Position numbers and translations under genes: made by a program | Part shown: positions 23,402 through 29,166 of the stretch, piece by piece | How the letters are laid out: each line of letters opens with the position of its first letter | Position numbering within the stretch: the stretch's first letter is position 1 | The notes under the pieces: model-generated | What the model was told of the DNA's origin: nothing | Databases searched by the model: none | The model's input: the letters and a program-made list of their open reading frames with translations, nothing else | Source: Borrelia puertoricensis | Lineage (GTDB): Bacteria > Spirochaetota > Spirochaetia > Borreliales > Borreliaceae | Length of the DNA stretch: 29,166 nt | Assembly (NCBI RefSeq): GCF_023035875.1 | Contig: NZ_CP075383.1 | Location: forward strand, 1 to 29,166 | Direction: 5' to 3'

Positions 23402-23968
23402 TTAAATTTGTAATTTAGAGCGCACATCTGTATCAGTAGCTTTAAGCTTTAGCATTGTCTTGTAACATAGTGACATTTTCTTAAGTTCTCTCTCCCTTTT
23501 AAGCTCATCGAGTTTAAGTTTTAACTCTTCAAGCTCACGACTCTCTTCTTCTGAATGTGCAACTTTTTTACTTAAAGTCTTCTTGCAAAGATTGTTAATT
23601 TGAGACTCGAGTTCTTCTATTTTGTAATTATGAGTTTTAAGTTCCAACTCTAAATAACGACTAAATGAATTTATAAATTCTAGTCCCAACATACTTTTAG
23701 CCATACTAAACTGACTTTTAAGATCACGCGCCTGGGCTGTACTTTGTGATGCATGAAATAAGATATTATTTAAAGTATCTTCACAAATAGTAAGCTTAGC
23801 AGCACCAGTAATATACTCAGGATCATCCTTAAGCGCTTCCCATTTGCGTCTCATCTTTCCTACATTAACACGACTAACTCCAAGCTCTTTTGCAATACAT
23901 GCGTCATTAAGCTTACCTTCTCTAAAATACACAACATAATCATCAAACGATTTCTTTACCCTATTCAT
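23402..23968 (-). CDS. DUF603 protein, putative terminase small subunit
   Basis: A 188-residue cp32 DUF603 protein immediately before the large terminase. Residues 23-43 (CIAKELGVSRVNVGKMRRKW) form a clear helix-turn-helix, and about 110-170 is a charged coiled coil with ELEELKLKLDELKRERELK. DNA-binding head plus oligomerising helices next to TerL is what a small terminase looks like, and pac-site recognition is the likely job. Start ATG at 23968: AAAAGG is only one base away, so initiation may be weak. It is the first gene of the late region. Confidence 0.82.
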   Translation of the reverse strand: MNRVKKSFDDYVVYFREGKLNDACIAKELGVSRVNVGKMRRKWEALKDDPEYITGAAKLTICEDTLNNILFHASQSTAQARDLKSQFSMAKSMLGLEFINSFSRYLELELKTHNYKIEELESQINNLCKKTLSKKVAHSEEESRELEELKLKLDELKRERELKKMSLCYKTMLKLKATDTDVRSKLQI

Positions 23969-23982
23969 ACCTTTTAATATAA

Positions 23983-24000
23983 GTTAACTAATAGGTTAAC
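23983..24000. promoter_or_regulatory. GTTAAC-N6-GTTAAC operator candidate
   Basis: Two copies of GTTAAC, itself a palindrome, separated by six bases. They lie between a -10-like site (24027-24022) and the first late gene, so they would be in the leader of the late transcript. A repressor or a late activator could bind here. The same hexamer occurs at 24714-24719 and 25009-25014 upstream of the recombinase gene. Confidence 0.4.
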
Positions 24001-24021
24001 AAAAATATATTTAACATAAAA

Positions 24022-24030
24022 TTTATAACA
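24022..24030 (-). promoter_or_regulatory. Extended -10 promoter candidate for the late operon
   Basis: Minus strand TTTTGT-TATAAA, hexamer at 24027-24022, giving a leader near 47 bases before the putative small terminase. It shares the TTTTGTTATA core with the ERF, nuclease and partition promoters. TTTTGT 17 bases upstream is a poor -35. Confidence 0.45.
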
Positions 24031-24134
24031 AAACAATAAATTTTACAAAAACAATTAATACTTATACGTACATGTACATTAAAGATCTATAAATAGAGAT
24101 ATATTTTTAAAACAAAAAAGATAAGGGGATTTAT

Positions 24135-24557
24135 ATGAATAAAATTAATTTTATTTTGATTTTATTATTACTAATTAGTAGTTGTGAATATGAGCATGGA
24201 AATGCTACACCTAAGAGTAGAGTTAAAAGAAACTTCGAAGAACAATCAGAAGTACAAAAAACACCTGAAGAAGTGTTAAAAGAAAAGTTAAATGATACTC
24301 AAAAAACAAACCTAGACTTTTTAAAAGATGCTTTAGGTGATGATTCTATTTTCAACAAAATTTTAAGTCATGATGAATCTAAAATAAAGGAAGCACTTGA
24401 TCACATAAATACTGAACTTGCAAAATGCACAGGTGATAATGCTAGCGAGCAAAAAGAAACTTTTAAACAAGTAGTAAAGGGTGCTCTTAATGGTGGTGAA
24501 AACTTAGACCAATTTAAAGAACAAGCATCAAGCGCTTGTAATGGAGCAGGGGGTTAA
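24135..24557 (+). CDS. mlp: Mlp family lipoprotein
   Basis: A 140-residue surface lipoprotein of the Mlp (multicopy lipoprotein) family found on cp32 plasmids. The signal peptide is residues 1-16 with lipobox LISSC, so the mature protein starts at Cys17. A charged tether follows. The conserved core reads TPEEVLKEKLNDTQKTNLDFL, then DDSIFNKILSHDESKIKEALDHI and the C-terminal FKQVVKGAL with two Cys (ELAKC, SSAC). AAGGGGA lies six bases before the ATG. It is transcribed away from the late operon as an accessory (moron-like) gene; Mlp proteins are made in the mammal, but their role is unclear. A -10-like TATAAA lies at 24089-24094. Confidence 0.92.
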   Translation: MNKINFILILLLLISSCEYEHGNATPKSRVKRNFEEQSEVQKTPEEVLKEKLNDTQKTNLDFLKDALGDDSIFNKILSHDESKIKEALDHINTELAKCTGDNASEQKETFKQVVKGALNGGENLDQFKEQASSACNGAGG

Positions 24558-25024
24558 ATAAAACTCTAATAATAAGGAAGTTAAGACGAGATAGATTTAA
24601 AAAAGAAAGATTTAAGAAAATAAGACAACAAAATTCTAGATAAATAAGTGCAAAAAAGAATAAATTAAACTCGTTATAAAAATGGTAAGAGTAACTATAA
24701 AAGTAAACTTTAAGTTAACAGAAAGATAGAATTTAAATTTTGTACTAAAAAACCCATCATTGCAAAGTTGAAAGCTACTGAGTAGGCAAATAAAGGATAT
24801 GGAAAGTAAAATTATAAGTATTTGTTAAGATTAAGTTAAAGTATTGTAGATATATTAACCAAATATATCAAAAAACACACTCTCTATTTATATAAATAGC
24901 CCTATAAGAGATATTTTCTATACAATGGTAACCTTTAAAAATTGACTCTACTCATAAGTATTTGCTAATATTTTTATAACTAATTTTATCTATTTTTAAT
25001 ATGTTTAGTTAACTTTGAAATTAC
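24558..25024. other. 467-base gap between mlp and the recombinase gene
   Basis: A+T-rich stretch without a convincing gene. It contains a perfect 16-base palindrome (24884-24899) and a scatter of stops. Around 24730-24800 one plus-strand frame gives KPIIAKLKATE interrupted by stops, which may be a decayed gene but is too short to identify. As the region upstream of a tyrosine recombinase it is where a phage attachment site would be expected; no core site can be proven. Confidence 0.5.
24884..24899. repeat. Perfect 16-base palindrome CTATTTATATAAATAG
   Basis: A perfect palindrome about 125 bases upstream of the tyrosine recombinase gene. In A+T-rich DNA such dyads arise by chance, but the location fits an operator or part of a recombination site. 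Confidence 0.35.
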
Positions 25025-25783
25025 ATGAAAGGAAAACATTTAATTAACTGCAATCTTAACTTAAAAATTAAAGAATTAGAAATGCAAAATGAACGCTTAA
25101 GTGAAGAATTAACTTTAATTAAAAGTCAAAGCAAAACTAGACATACTAAAAAATTATCCCCACCTTTAAGATTTTATCTAAATGACAAGACAATTAGACT
25201 AGTAAAACGCGCTATAGAGAGACTTAAAAGTATAGACCCCATTTCAGGATGGTTTGTACACTTACTCTCAGTTACTGGTTGTAGGGGTGTTGAGATACAA
25301 AATGTAAAACTTACTGATATATATAAAGAGACGTGTAGTAATGGTGAAGTATTTTATTCTATTCGCGTTAATGTAGCTAAAAAGCGTAGCAATATCTGTA
25401 TTAGAGAAGTAGTCATTAGTAAATCTGAATTTAAATCTATAATGCAAGCCCATCAAAACTACTTTTTATCTAAAGGAAAAGACACAAGACGTACATATCT
25501 ATTTCAAAAAAGTAAACTTAAATTTCGTGACAATAAAGTTAGTATAATCAAGATTTCAAAACAGTTTAAGGAATTACTCATTAAGGGAGGATTTAAACAT
25601 CGCAAATCTTTGCATATACTTCGTAATATATTTATAGCATCACTAAAGTCTAGAGGATATAATTCATTTGAAATTAAAGAACTTATGAAATATTCATCTA
25701 CTTCTGAGATTGATAATGTTTATGGTCTCTCAAGTGCAAGTAAAATACAGGCTTACAAAGATATCAAAACTAGCTTGAAATAA
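25025..25783 (+). CDS. Short tyrosine recombinase
   Basis: A 252-residue tyrosine recombinase. Visible catalytic parts are R87 in TGCRGVEIQNVKLTDI, a Lys at 119/120 on the beta turn, H197 and R200 in HILR, and Y233 as nucleophile in DNVYGLSS. The usual second His (LGH.S) is replaced by Lys (LMKYSST, K222). Residues 1-40 are a coiled coil (KIKELEMQNERLSEELTLI) and little remains for the standard core-binding domain, so the N-terminal half is atypical. It could integrate or excise the prophage, resolve plasmid dimers or invert a segment; no target site is evident. It stands alone on the plus strand with weak ribosome binding. A hairpin after the stop ends it. Confidence 0.83.
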   Translation: MKGKHLINCNLNLKIKELEMQNERLSEELTLIKSQSKTRHTKKLSPPLRFYLNDKTIRLVKRAIERLKSIDPISGWFVHLLSVTGCRGVEIQNVKLTDIYKETCSNGEVFYSIRVNVAKKRSNICIREVVISKSEFKSIMQAHQNYFLSKGKDTRRTYLFQKSKLKFRDNKVSIIKISKQFKELLIKGGFKHRKSLHILRNIFIASLKSRGYNSFEIKELMKYSSTSEIDNVYGLSSASKIQAYKDIKTSLK

Positions 25784-25847
25784 CTTTTAAGTTTTGTTAA
25801 TATTTTTAAGGACTACTCCCTATTTCAAGATTTTTATCAAGAACCAG

Positions 25848-25881
25848 TAAATACCTAATTTGACATTCAGGTATTTATTTT
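25848..25881 (+). terminator. Terminator hairpin after the recombinase gene
   Basis: TAAATACCT (25848-25856) pairs with AGGTATTTA (25869-25877) over nine bases with a 12-base loop, followed by a short T run. A second inverted repeat, CTTGAAATA (25774-25782) with TATTTCAAG (25821-25829), straddles the stop codon. Confidence 0.55.
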
Positions 25882-25956
25882 ACAAAAAAAATATTTGTTT
25901 TTGATAATTCTTTAGTTTATAATATATATATTCTTTAAACCAAAATTTCATTATGA

Positions 25957-26002
25957 AAAGAGAACAGGGACTCTAAACTTTTCTAGAGTCCCTGTTCTCT
26001 TT
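25957..26002. terminator. 19-bp perfect hairpin ending the early minus operon
   Basis: Arms 25957-25975 and 25984-26002 are perfectly complementary over 19 bp with an eight-base loop, much stronger than any other stem here. It lies between two convergent transcription units. The T run in the minus direction is weak, so it may also stabilise the 3' end. A 20-codon frame on the minus strand stops inside its loop-proximal arm. Confidence 0.8.
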
Positions 26003-26035
26003 ACGCTTGCATTTTAAACATTTCCGTTCAAGCAT
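25973..26035 (-). CDS. Possible 20-codon ORF with CxxC motif
   Basis: ATG at 26035 with AAAGAG eight bases upstream; the peptide is Lys/Arg rich and contains CLKCKRK. It begins 12 bases after the end of the remnant frame and its stop (25975-25973) falls inside the terminator stem. The layout is compatible with a tiny leader or Com-like peptide, but the length gives no statistical support. Confidence 0.22.
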   Translation of the reverse strand: MLERKCLKCKRKENRDSRKV

Positions 26036-26047
26036 AACAAGTACTCT

Positions 26048-26223
26048 TTAATCCATACTTGACCTATTAGTTTTATTACCACTAAAGCGTGCTATATAGT
26101 TTATAAAAAGATTATGCTTTAAGAAAAGCTTAACTACTCTTAAATCATCAAATTCACTTACTTAAAAATGCCAATATCAGCACTACAAAGGTACTTACTT
26201 CCTTCTCTACTTAGTAGTTTCAA
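26048..26223 (-). pseudogene. Frameshifted small gene downstream of DUF261
   Basis: Two minus-strand frames read as protein. The first is 26223-26158 (TTG start in the DUF261 stop, KLLSREGSKYLCSADIGIFK, then TAA). The second is 26161-26048, a -1 frame, containing LFLKHNLFINYIARFSGNK and ending at 26048. The join falls at a run of T and A (26158-26168). A single lost base would turn a protein of about 58-60 residues into these two pieces. The second frame has no start codon of its own. A sequencing error in the homopolymer is possible. Family not recognised. Confidence 0.5.
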
Positions 26224-26636
26224 TATTTCTTAAATATTCTCCTTGATGTAATCTCATATTCAACGCCCCGTTCTTTAAGTGTCAGTGAATCATAAAGCAC
26301 AGATGACAAATTAGTTGCTATAAAATGATATCCTGGTGTATTTTTAATTTTAACTTCACTTATCTCAAATTCTCCATCTAAACATCTGTAAGCAGGGCCC
26401 TCCCACCTCACACTTGCATTAATATCAAACCGTCTCAGCACAGCGCATGGATTTAGAATATAACAATTACTTCTCATACACCCTGACTTAACAAAGTTAT
26501 GATAATTCCTATTTATATCAAGAACACTAAACTGCAACTTTTTAAAAACTGATACGTAATAATGAAGAGATAAAAAGTAACACCCCCACTTACGTACTGC
26601 TGAGACTAAATTTGGATTATTTTGCGTTATTCTCAT
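26220..26636 (-). CDS. DUF261 protein, possible cysteine peptidase fold
   Basis: A 138-residue cp32 DUF261 protein, function unknown. C19 in RKWGCYFLSLHYYV, H104 in PGYHFIATN and D116 in VLYDSL occur in the order and setting of a papain-like/NlpC-P60 or C39-like Cys-His-Asp triad. A typical fold motif would be a Cys at the start of a helix and His on a strand, as seen here; this is inference. If active it could cleave peptides, perhaps peptidoglycan stems, and no other endolysin is recognised in the plasmid. It lies in the early-type operon, not near the holin, which argues against a simple lysis role. Start ATG at 26636, AAGG six bases upstream. Confidence 0.78.
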   Translation of the reverse strand: MRITQNNPNLVSAVRKWGCYFLSLHYYVSVFKKLQFSVLDINRNYHNFVKSGCMRSNCYILNPCAVLRRFDINASVRWEGPAYRCLDGEFEISEVKIKNTPGYHFIATNLSSVLYDSLTLKERGVEYEITSRRIFKKY

Positions 26637-26655
26637 CCCTAACCTTCAACCTCCA

Positions 26656-26997
26656 TTAAAGACTTAAATCTGGATCCTCAAGAAGACACTCTACACTACT
26701 ATCATAAAAGTTTAGAATTTGATCTATAAATATAGAAATACTAAAGAAACTAGCTACAAATATACTCCTCTTGTTAATCTTAAGTATCCCATATCTTAAA
26801 GCGAAGTCATGACTCTTTTTGCAAATGCTTAAAAACACATCTAAACATAACTTAGCATTCTTAAGAGTAAGCCCTTCTCTACAAAGCCTTTCAAATAAAG
26901 GCTCTCCTTGTCTGTCTTTTCTACAAAATAAAACATCTTCAAAATCATATTTAGCTTCAATCATCTTTGCTATAAGGTCCCTTTTTGATACTACCAC
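26656..26997 (-). CDS. Hypothetical protein of the early operon
   Basis: A 113-residue protein with no family I recognise. It begins at a GTG (26997) behind a G-rich site (AAGGGGGTTAGG). The first half is charged and helical (KRDLIAKMIEAKYDFEDVLFCRK), and the second half has a hydrophobic stretch VASFFSISIFIDQILNF (about 81-97) that could be a membrane segment or a buried helix. It sits between SSB and DUF261 with short gaps, so it belongs to the recombination operon. Confidence 0.7.
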   Translation of the reverse strand: MVVSKRDLIAKMIEAKYDFEDVLFCRKDRQGEPLFERLCREGLTLKNAKLCLDVFLSICKKSHDFALRYGILKINKRSIFVASFFSISIFIDQILNFYDSSVECLLEDPDLSL

Positions 26998-27026
26998 CCC
27001 TAACCCCCTTAACTTAAATATAACTA

Positions 27027-27422
27027 TTAAAAAGGAATATCTTCATAAAACTCATCTTCAGACTTAAGATCATTAACATCTTGTGTCTTAGCATATGAGT
27101 TTAAGACGCAAATATCATTTACCAAAATACTGTATTTACTCTTACTCTCACCTGTACGCTTATCATTCCAACTTGAATAAGATAGGGCTCCACTTAGTAC
27201 AACTTGAACCCCTCGTTTAAGTAAAGCAGCAAGACTCTCAGCTCTAGCTCCAAAAATCACACAGTCAAAAAATTGAGCTTGTCTTGTCACACAGTTATTC
27301 TTCTTTACACCTCTATTATTAGCTAGTGTAAATTTTAATATAGGAAAACTATTACTAGTATAAATAACCTCACAGTTTCTTGTTAAACGACCAGACATAC
27401 TTAACAAGTTAATATCAAACAC
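27027..27422 (-). CDS. ssb: Single-stranded DNA-binding protein
   Basis: A 131-residue SSB. Residues from the start read FDINLLSMSGRLTR, matching the bacterial SSB N-terminus. They are followed by the OB-fold strands QFFDCVIFGARAESLAALL, KRGVQVVLSGAL and SYSSWNDKRTGESKSKYSI. The C-terminus ends in the acidic tip EDIPF, the peptide that recruits recombination and replication proteins. The frame extends to 27440, but I start at the GTG at 27422: GGAGAG lies six bases upstream and the SSB homology begins there. It overlaps the preceding stop by eight bases. It is a plasmid-encoded SSB in addition to the host's chromosomal one, which host knowledge implies. Confidence 0.93.
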   Translation of the reverse strand: MFDINLLSMSGRLTRNCEVIYTSNSFPILKFTLANNRGVKKNNCVTRQAQFFDCVIFGARAESLAALLKRGVQVVLSGALSYSSWNDKRTGESKSKYSILVNDICVLNSYAKTQDVNDLKSEDEFYEDIPF

Positions 27423-27624
27423 CAGAACTCTCCTCATCACGAAGTCTACTTAAAAGTTCCATACGTCTTAAATCACAATCAAGTCTCTCAAGATTTTCTA
27501 AAAATTCTCTTCTTGCATAATAAGCTTGAACGAGATTATTTATACTTCTCACACCAAACTTACATAAAAATTTTAAAATCTTGTAAGTAATTACTACAAA
27601 TAAAACCATAAACATAAATCTCAT
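27415..27624 (-). CDS. Small membrane-anchored protein between exonuclease and SSB
   Basis: A 69-residue protein: residues 1-22 (MRFMFMVLFVVITYKILKFL) form a membrane segment and the rest is a charged helix with ARREFLENLERLDCDLRRME. No family recognised. AAGGGGA is placed five bases before the ATG and the gene starts ten bases after the exonuclease stop. It ends inside the SSB start. A membrane anchor for a recombination or superinfection function is possible but not shown. Confidence 0.72.
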   Translation of the reverse strand: MRFMFMVLFVVITYKILKFLCKFGVRSINNLVQAYYARREFLENLERLDCDLRRMELLSRLRDEESSGV

Positions 27625-27634
27625 AAAGGTCCCC

Positions 27635-28975
27635 TTAAACAGCTTTTAAAATAGGTGTAGACCATTCATTTGAATTACTACTAAAAGTAAAGTCTATAAC
27701 ACAGCTTAAAAACTTAAACCTATCCTTAATAGCTCTCTTACTCATATCTAAAGAGAACCTATTCCCATCAAAGTTATAGTTTACATGTTCATTTAAAGAA
27801 AATTTACGATAAAGATCATCTATTTGAAATTTAAGTTTATCTTTAATAGGTTTGGTTAACCTAGACAACTCTAACGCCTGAGCCTTTTTAGTATCCTCTT
27901 CTACTTTGTCAATTTCAGATTGCAATGCATTAATCTCACATAGACATCTACTTAAATCCAAAATTTTGTCTTCATCAATCTCAAGTTGACTTGATTTTAC
28001 AAATTCTAAAAATTCGAACTTAAAATCTACATCACATAGCTCTTCATATACAAAATTATTTTTCAAAAAATCCCTGATAATATCACTAAGCTCGTCTAAA
28101 TCAATATTTTTAATATCAATATCACTCTTTAACTTTAAAGACTGGGCAATACTACTAACTTCGCCCTCTAATCTTGAAACTTCAGTCATTATATAACTAA
28201 TAAAATCATCACTCTTATCAATTACACAGTTTATTGCTTCTCCACCTATGATAAAAAATAAATTTCCCTTATCTAAACCTGTACACAGTAGCTGCATTTG
28301 TACTTGAACATAATACTTGAAGAAATATTTATCTTCTAAAAAATTACCAGTCTTGTTGTATTCAATAGCTGCATTTTTTAAGTAAAAATTATCACTAATT
28401 TTGATCTCAAGTAACTCGGCTTCTCCAGCAATATTTACAAACCATCCATCAATTGTTGAACCAACTAATGTCTCACAGTCCTCAACTTTTTTAAAGTAAT
28501 TATATTTGTCAATACCATTTGCATATTTGTTTTTATGTAACACCTCAATATTATCCACATTCATACGAACAAATTCATCAAATCCTAAAGATTCTAATAT
28601 CTTTCCCTTTCTCATGCTCAAATTATCTTCAAATGGTATTTCTCTTCCTATAGCTTTAAGTACTCGCTCTAGCATTAATTTCTCTAAAGAATCAGCTCCA
28701 ATAAACATGCTTCCAACTTCACTAGCTCCCATACGCTTTAACGATTCTCTTTGCACACTAAAGTCAACCTTACTATTAAACTTGAAATACTCATTCTTAC
28801 CAATTTTTGGTAATTTACGTCCAACTCTACTTATTTTACTTAACTGTTTTTGTTTACCTTTAAGATTTTCTTGACTCTGATATGCAAATGATTCAAAACC
28901 CTTAAATACCATTTGCCTGTACAAATCAAATTGTTGCATCCCCACCTCTAATTTTTGTTCATTTGTTTTTGTCAT
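27635..28975 (-). CDS. DUF244 protein, lambda-exonuclease/YqaJ-like nuclease
   Basis: A 446-residue cp32 DUF244 protein. The motifs line up with the lambda-exonuclease/YqaJ family: RMGASEVGSMFIG (81-93), the 'G...E' segment MRKGKILES (122-129), GSTIDGW with D176, ELLEIKIS with E190 and K192 (the E-x-K pair), and the YYVQVQMQLLCTG signature (221-233). Such enzymes resect 5' strands to give 3' tails for an annealing protein. Residues 1-75 are a Lys/Gln-rich extension and 270-400 a long helical region. It is the first gene of the minus early operon. The start has a good AGGAG at 28986-28982 and is embedded in the duplicated promoter-leader cassette. Nuclease activity is inferred from motifs. Confidence 0.87.
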   Translation of the reverse strand: MTKTNEQKLEVGMQQFDLYRQMVFKGFESFAYQSQENLKGKQKQLSKISRVGRKLPKIGKNEYFKFNSKVDFSVQRESLKRMGASEVGSMFIGADSLEKLMLERVLKAIGREIPFEDNLSMRKGKILESLGFDEFVRMNVDNIEVLHKNKYANGIDKYNYFKKVEDCETLVGSTIDGWFVNIAGEAELLEIKISDNFYLKNAAIEYNKTGNFLEDKYFFKYYVQVQMQLLCTGLDKGNLFFIIGGEAINCVIDKSDDFISYIMTEVSRLEGEVSSIAQSLKLKSDIDIKNIDLDELSDIIRDFLKNNFVYEELCDVDFKFEFLEFVKSSQLEIDEDKILDLSRCLCEINALQSEIDKVEEDTKKAQALELSRLTKPIKDKLKFQIDDLYRKFSLNEHVNYNFDGNRFSLDMSKRAIKDRFKFLSCVIDFTFSSNSNEWSTPILKAV

Positions 28976-29020
28976 ATTTAACTCCTAATTGATTATCTAT
29001 AAAAAATAATATAACAAAAA
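28965..29020 (-). repeat. Promoter-leader cassette, copy upstream of exonuclease gene
   Basis: Minus-strand partner of 2883-2938 with 55 of 56 bases identical. Here the Shine-Dalgarno is AGGAG (in the ERF copy AGAAG). The shared segment includes the first three codons. Confidence 0.85.
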
Positions 29021-29053
29021 TTTTGACAAAAACAATTTTTGTTATATTTTTTT
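29003..29053. promoter_or_regulatory. 20-bp inverted repeat holding divergent promoters
   Basis: Arms 29003-29022 and 29034-29053 pair at 19 of 20 positions (mismatch 29007/29049) around the 11-base centre TTGACAAAAAC. Each arm carries TTTTTGTTATATT pointing outward: the minus -10 hexamer at 29013-29008 for the exonuclease operon and the plus hexamer at 29043-29048 for the partition operon. The TTGACA at 29023-29028 could serve as -35 on the plus strand (16 bases to TATTTT). A dimeric repressor binding both arms would silence both operons together. Confidence 0.6.
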
Positions 29054-29127
29054 GTTAAATTATATATAGAAAAACTTTTATTAAACAAAAAACAAAAATT
29101 GTATTTACTTTTCAATAGAACTTATGT

Positions 29128-29147
29128 ATCATGAGCATGATTATAAA
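29128..29147 (+). promoter_or_regulatory. Dyad ATCATG-AG-CATGAT next to a -10-like site
   Basis: The 14-base dyad at 29128-29141 is followed directly by TATAAA (29142-29147) and then by the AGGAG of the first gene. It looks like an operator overlapping a proximal partition promoter, for example for autoregulation by a partition protein. Confidence 0.4.
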
Positions 29148-29154
29148 TACAATT

Positions 29155-29159
29155 AGGAG
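29155..29159 (+). promoter_or_regulatory. Ribosome binding site for the gene at position 1
   Basis: AGGAG seven bases before the end of the window. Joined to position 1 it sits seven bases from the ATG of the PF57/62 gene, so the two window ends are contiguous in the molecule. Confidence 0.85.
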
Positions 29160-29166
29160 CAAATAA

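Noticed and set aside
24720..24800. KPIIAKLKATE-type reading as a decayed transposase or lipoprotein gene
   Set aside because: Only about 20 readable codons with in-frame stops; no family can be named.
1..29166. tRNA or rRNA genes and insertion sequences
   Set aside because: No cloverleaf, rRNA-like stretch, transposase or IS-type terminal repeats were seen on either strand.

Overview
The window looks like one complete circular plasmid-prophage of the Borrelia cp32 (phiBB-1) family, about 29.2 kb. The base composition is very A+T rich. It carries the four-gene Borrelia partition cassette, a Bdr repeat protein, an Mlp lipoprotein, BlyA/BlyB and the cp32 series of DUF-named phage genes. The last bases hold a ribosome binding site (AGGAG, 29155-29159) correctly spaced for the ATG at position 1, so the sequence appears to be a circle opened at its first gene. 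The species cannot be fixed from sequence reading alone. The absence of erp and rev genes, the extra SSB and the tyrosine recombinase point to a relapsing-fever or B. miyamotoi-like lineage rather than a typical Lyme cp32 (inference).

Layout. (1) 1-2647, plus strand: replication/partition genes PF57/62, PF50, PF32 (ParA) and PF49. (2) 2928-3977, plus: an ERF-family single-strand annealing protein. (3) 4012-23968, minus: one long late region. Read in transcription order it holds a putative small terminase, the large terminase, Bdr, portal, a scaffold-like protein, three DUF228 decoration-like paralogues, two tandem major-capsid-like paralogues, connector/neck proteins, tail terminator, tail sheath, tail tube, two chaperone-like proteins, tape measure, baseplate hub/spike/wedge proteins, tail fibre and a four-gene lysis cassette ending in a lipoprotein. 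The order is that of a contractile-tailed phage. (4) 24135-24557, plus: Mlp lipoprotein, divergent from the terminase genes. (5) 25025-25783, plus: a short tyrosine recombinase. (6) 25973-28975, minus: an early-type operon with a lambda-exonuclease/YqaJ-like nuclease (DUF244), a small membrane protein, an SSB, an unknown protein, DUF261 and a frameshifted remnant, closed by a 19-bp perfect hairpin.

How it fits together. Exonuclease, annealing protein and SSB form what looks like a full phage homologous-recombination set, split over two operons that flank the partition genes. The two operons share a nearly identical 56-base promoter-leader cassette (55/56), and the single difference falls in the Shine-Dalgarno core. 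The same TTTTTGTTATA extended -10-like element recurs upstream of the partition, terminase and distal baseplate genes. This suggests one promoter type drives most plasmid transcription units.

Several genes start at TTG or GTG, or start later than the longest open frame; spacing to the Shine-Dalgarno decided those calls. DUF family names come from recognition of the Borrelia cp32 gene series and were not checked by a search. Structural roles given for DUF proteins rest on gene order plus visible motifs.
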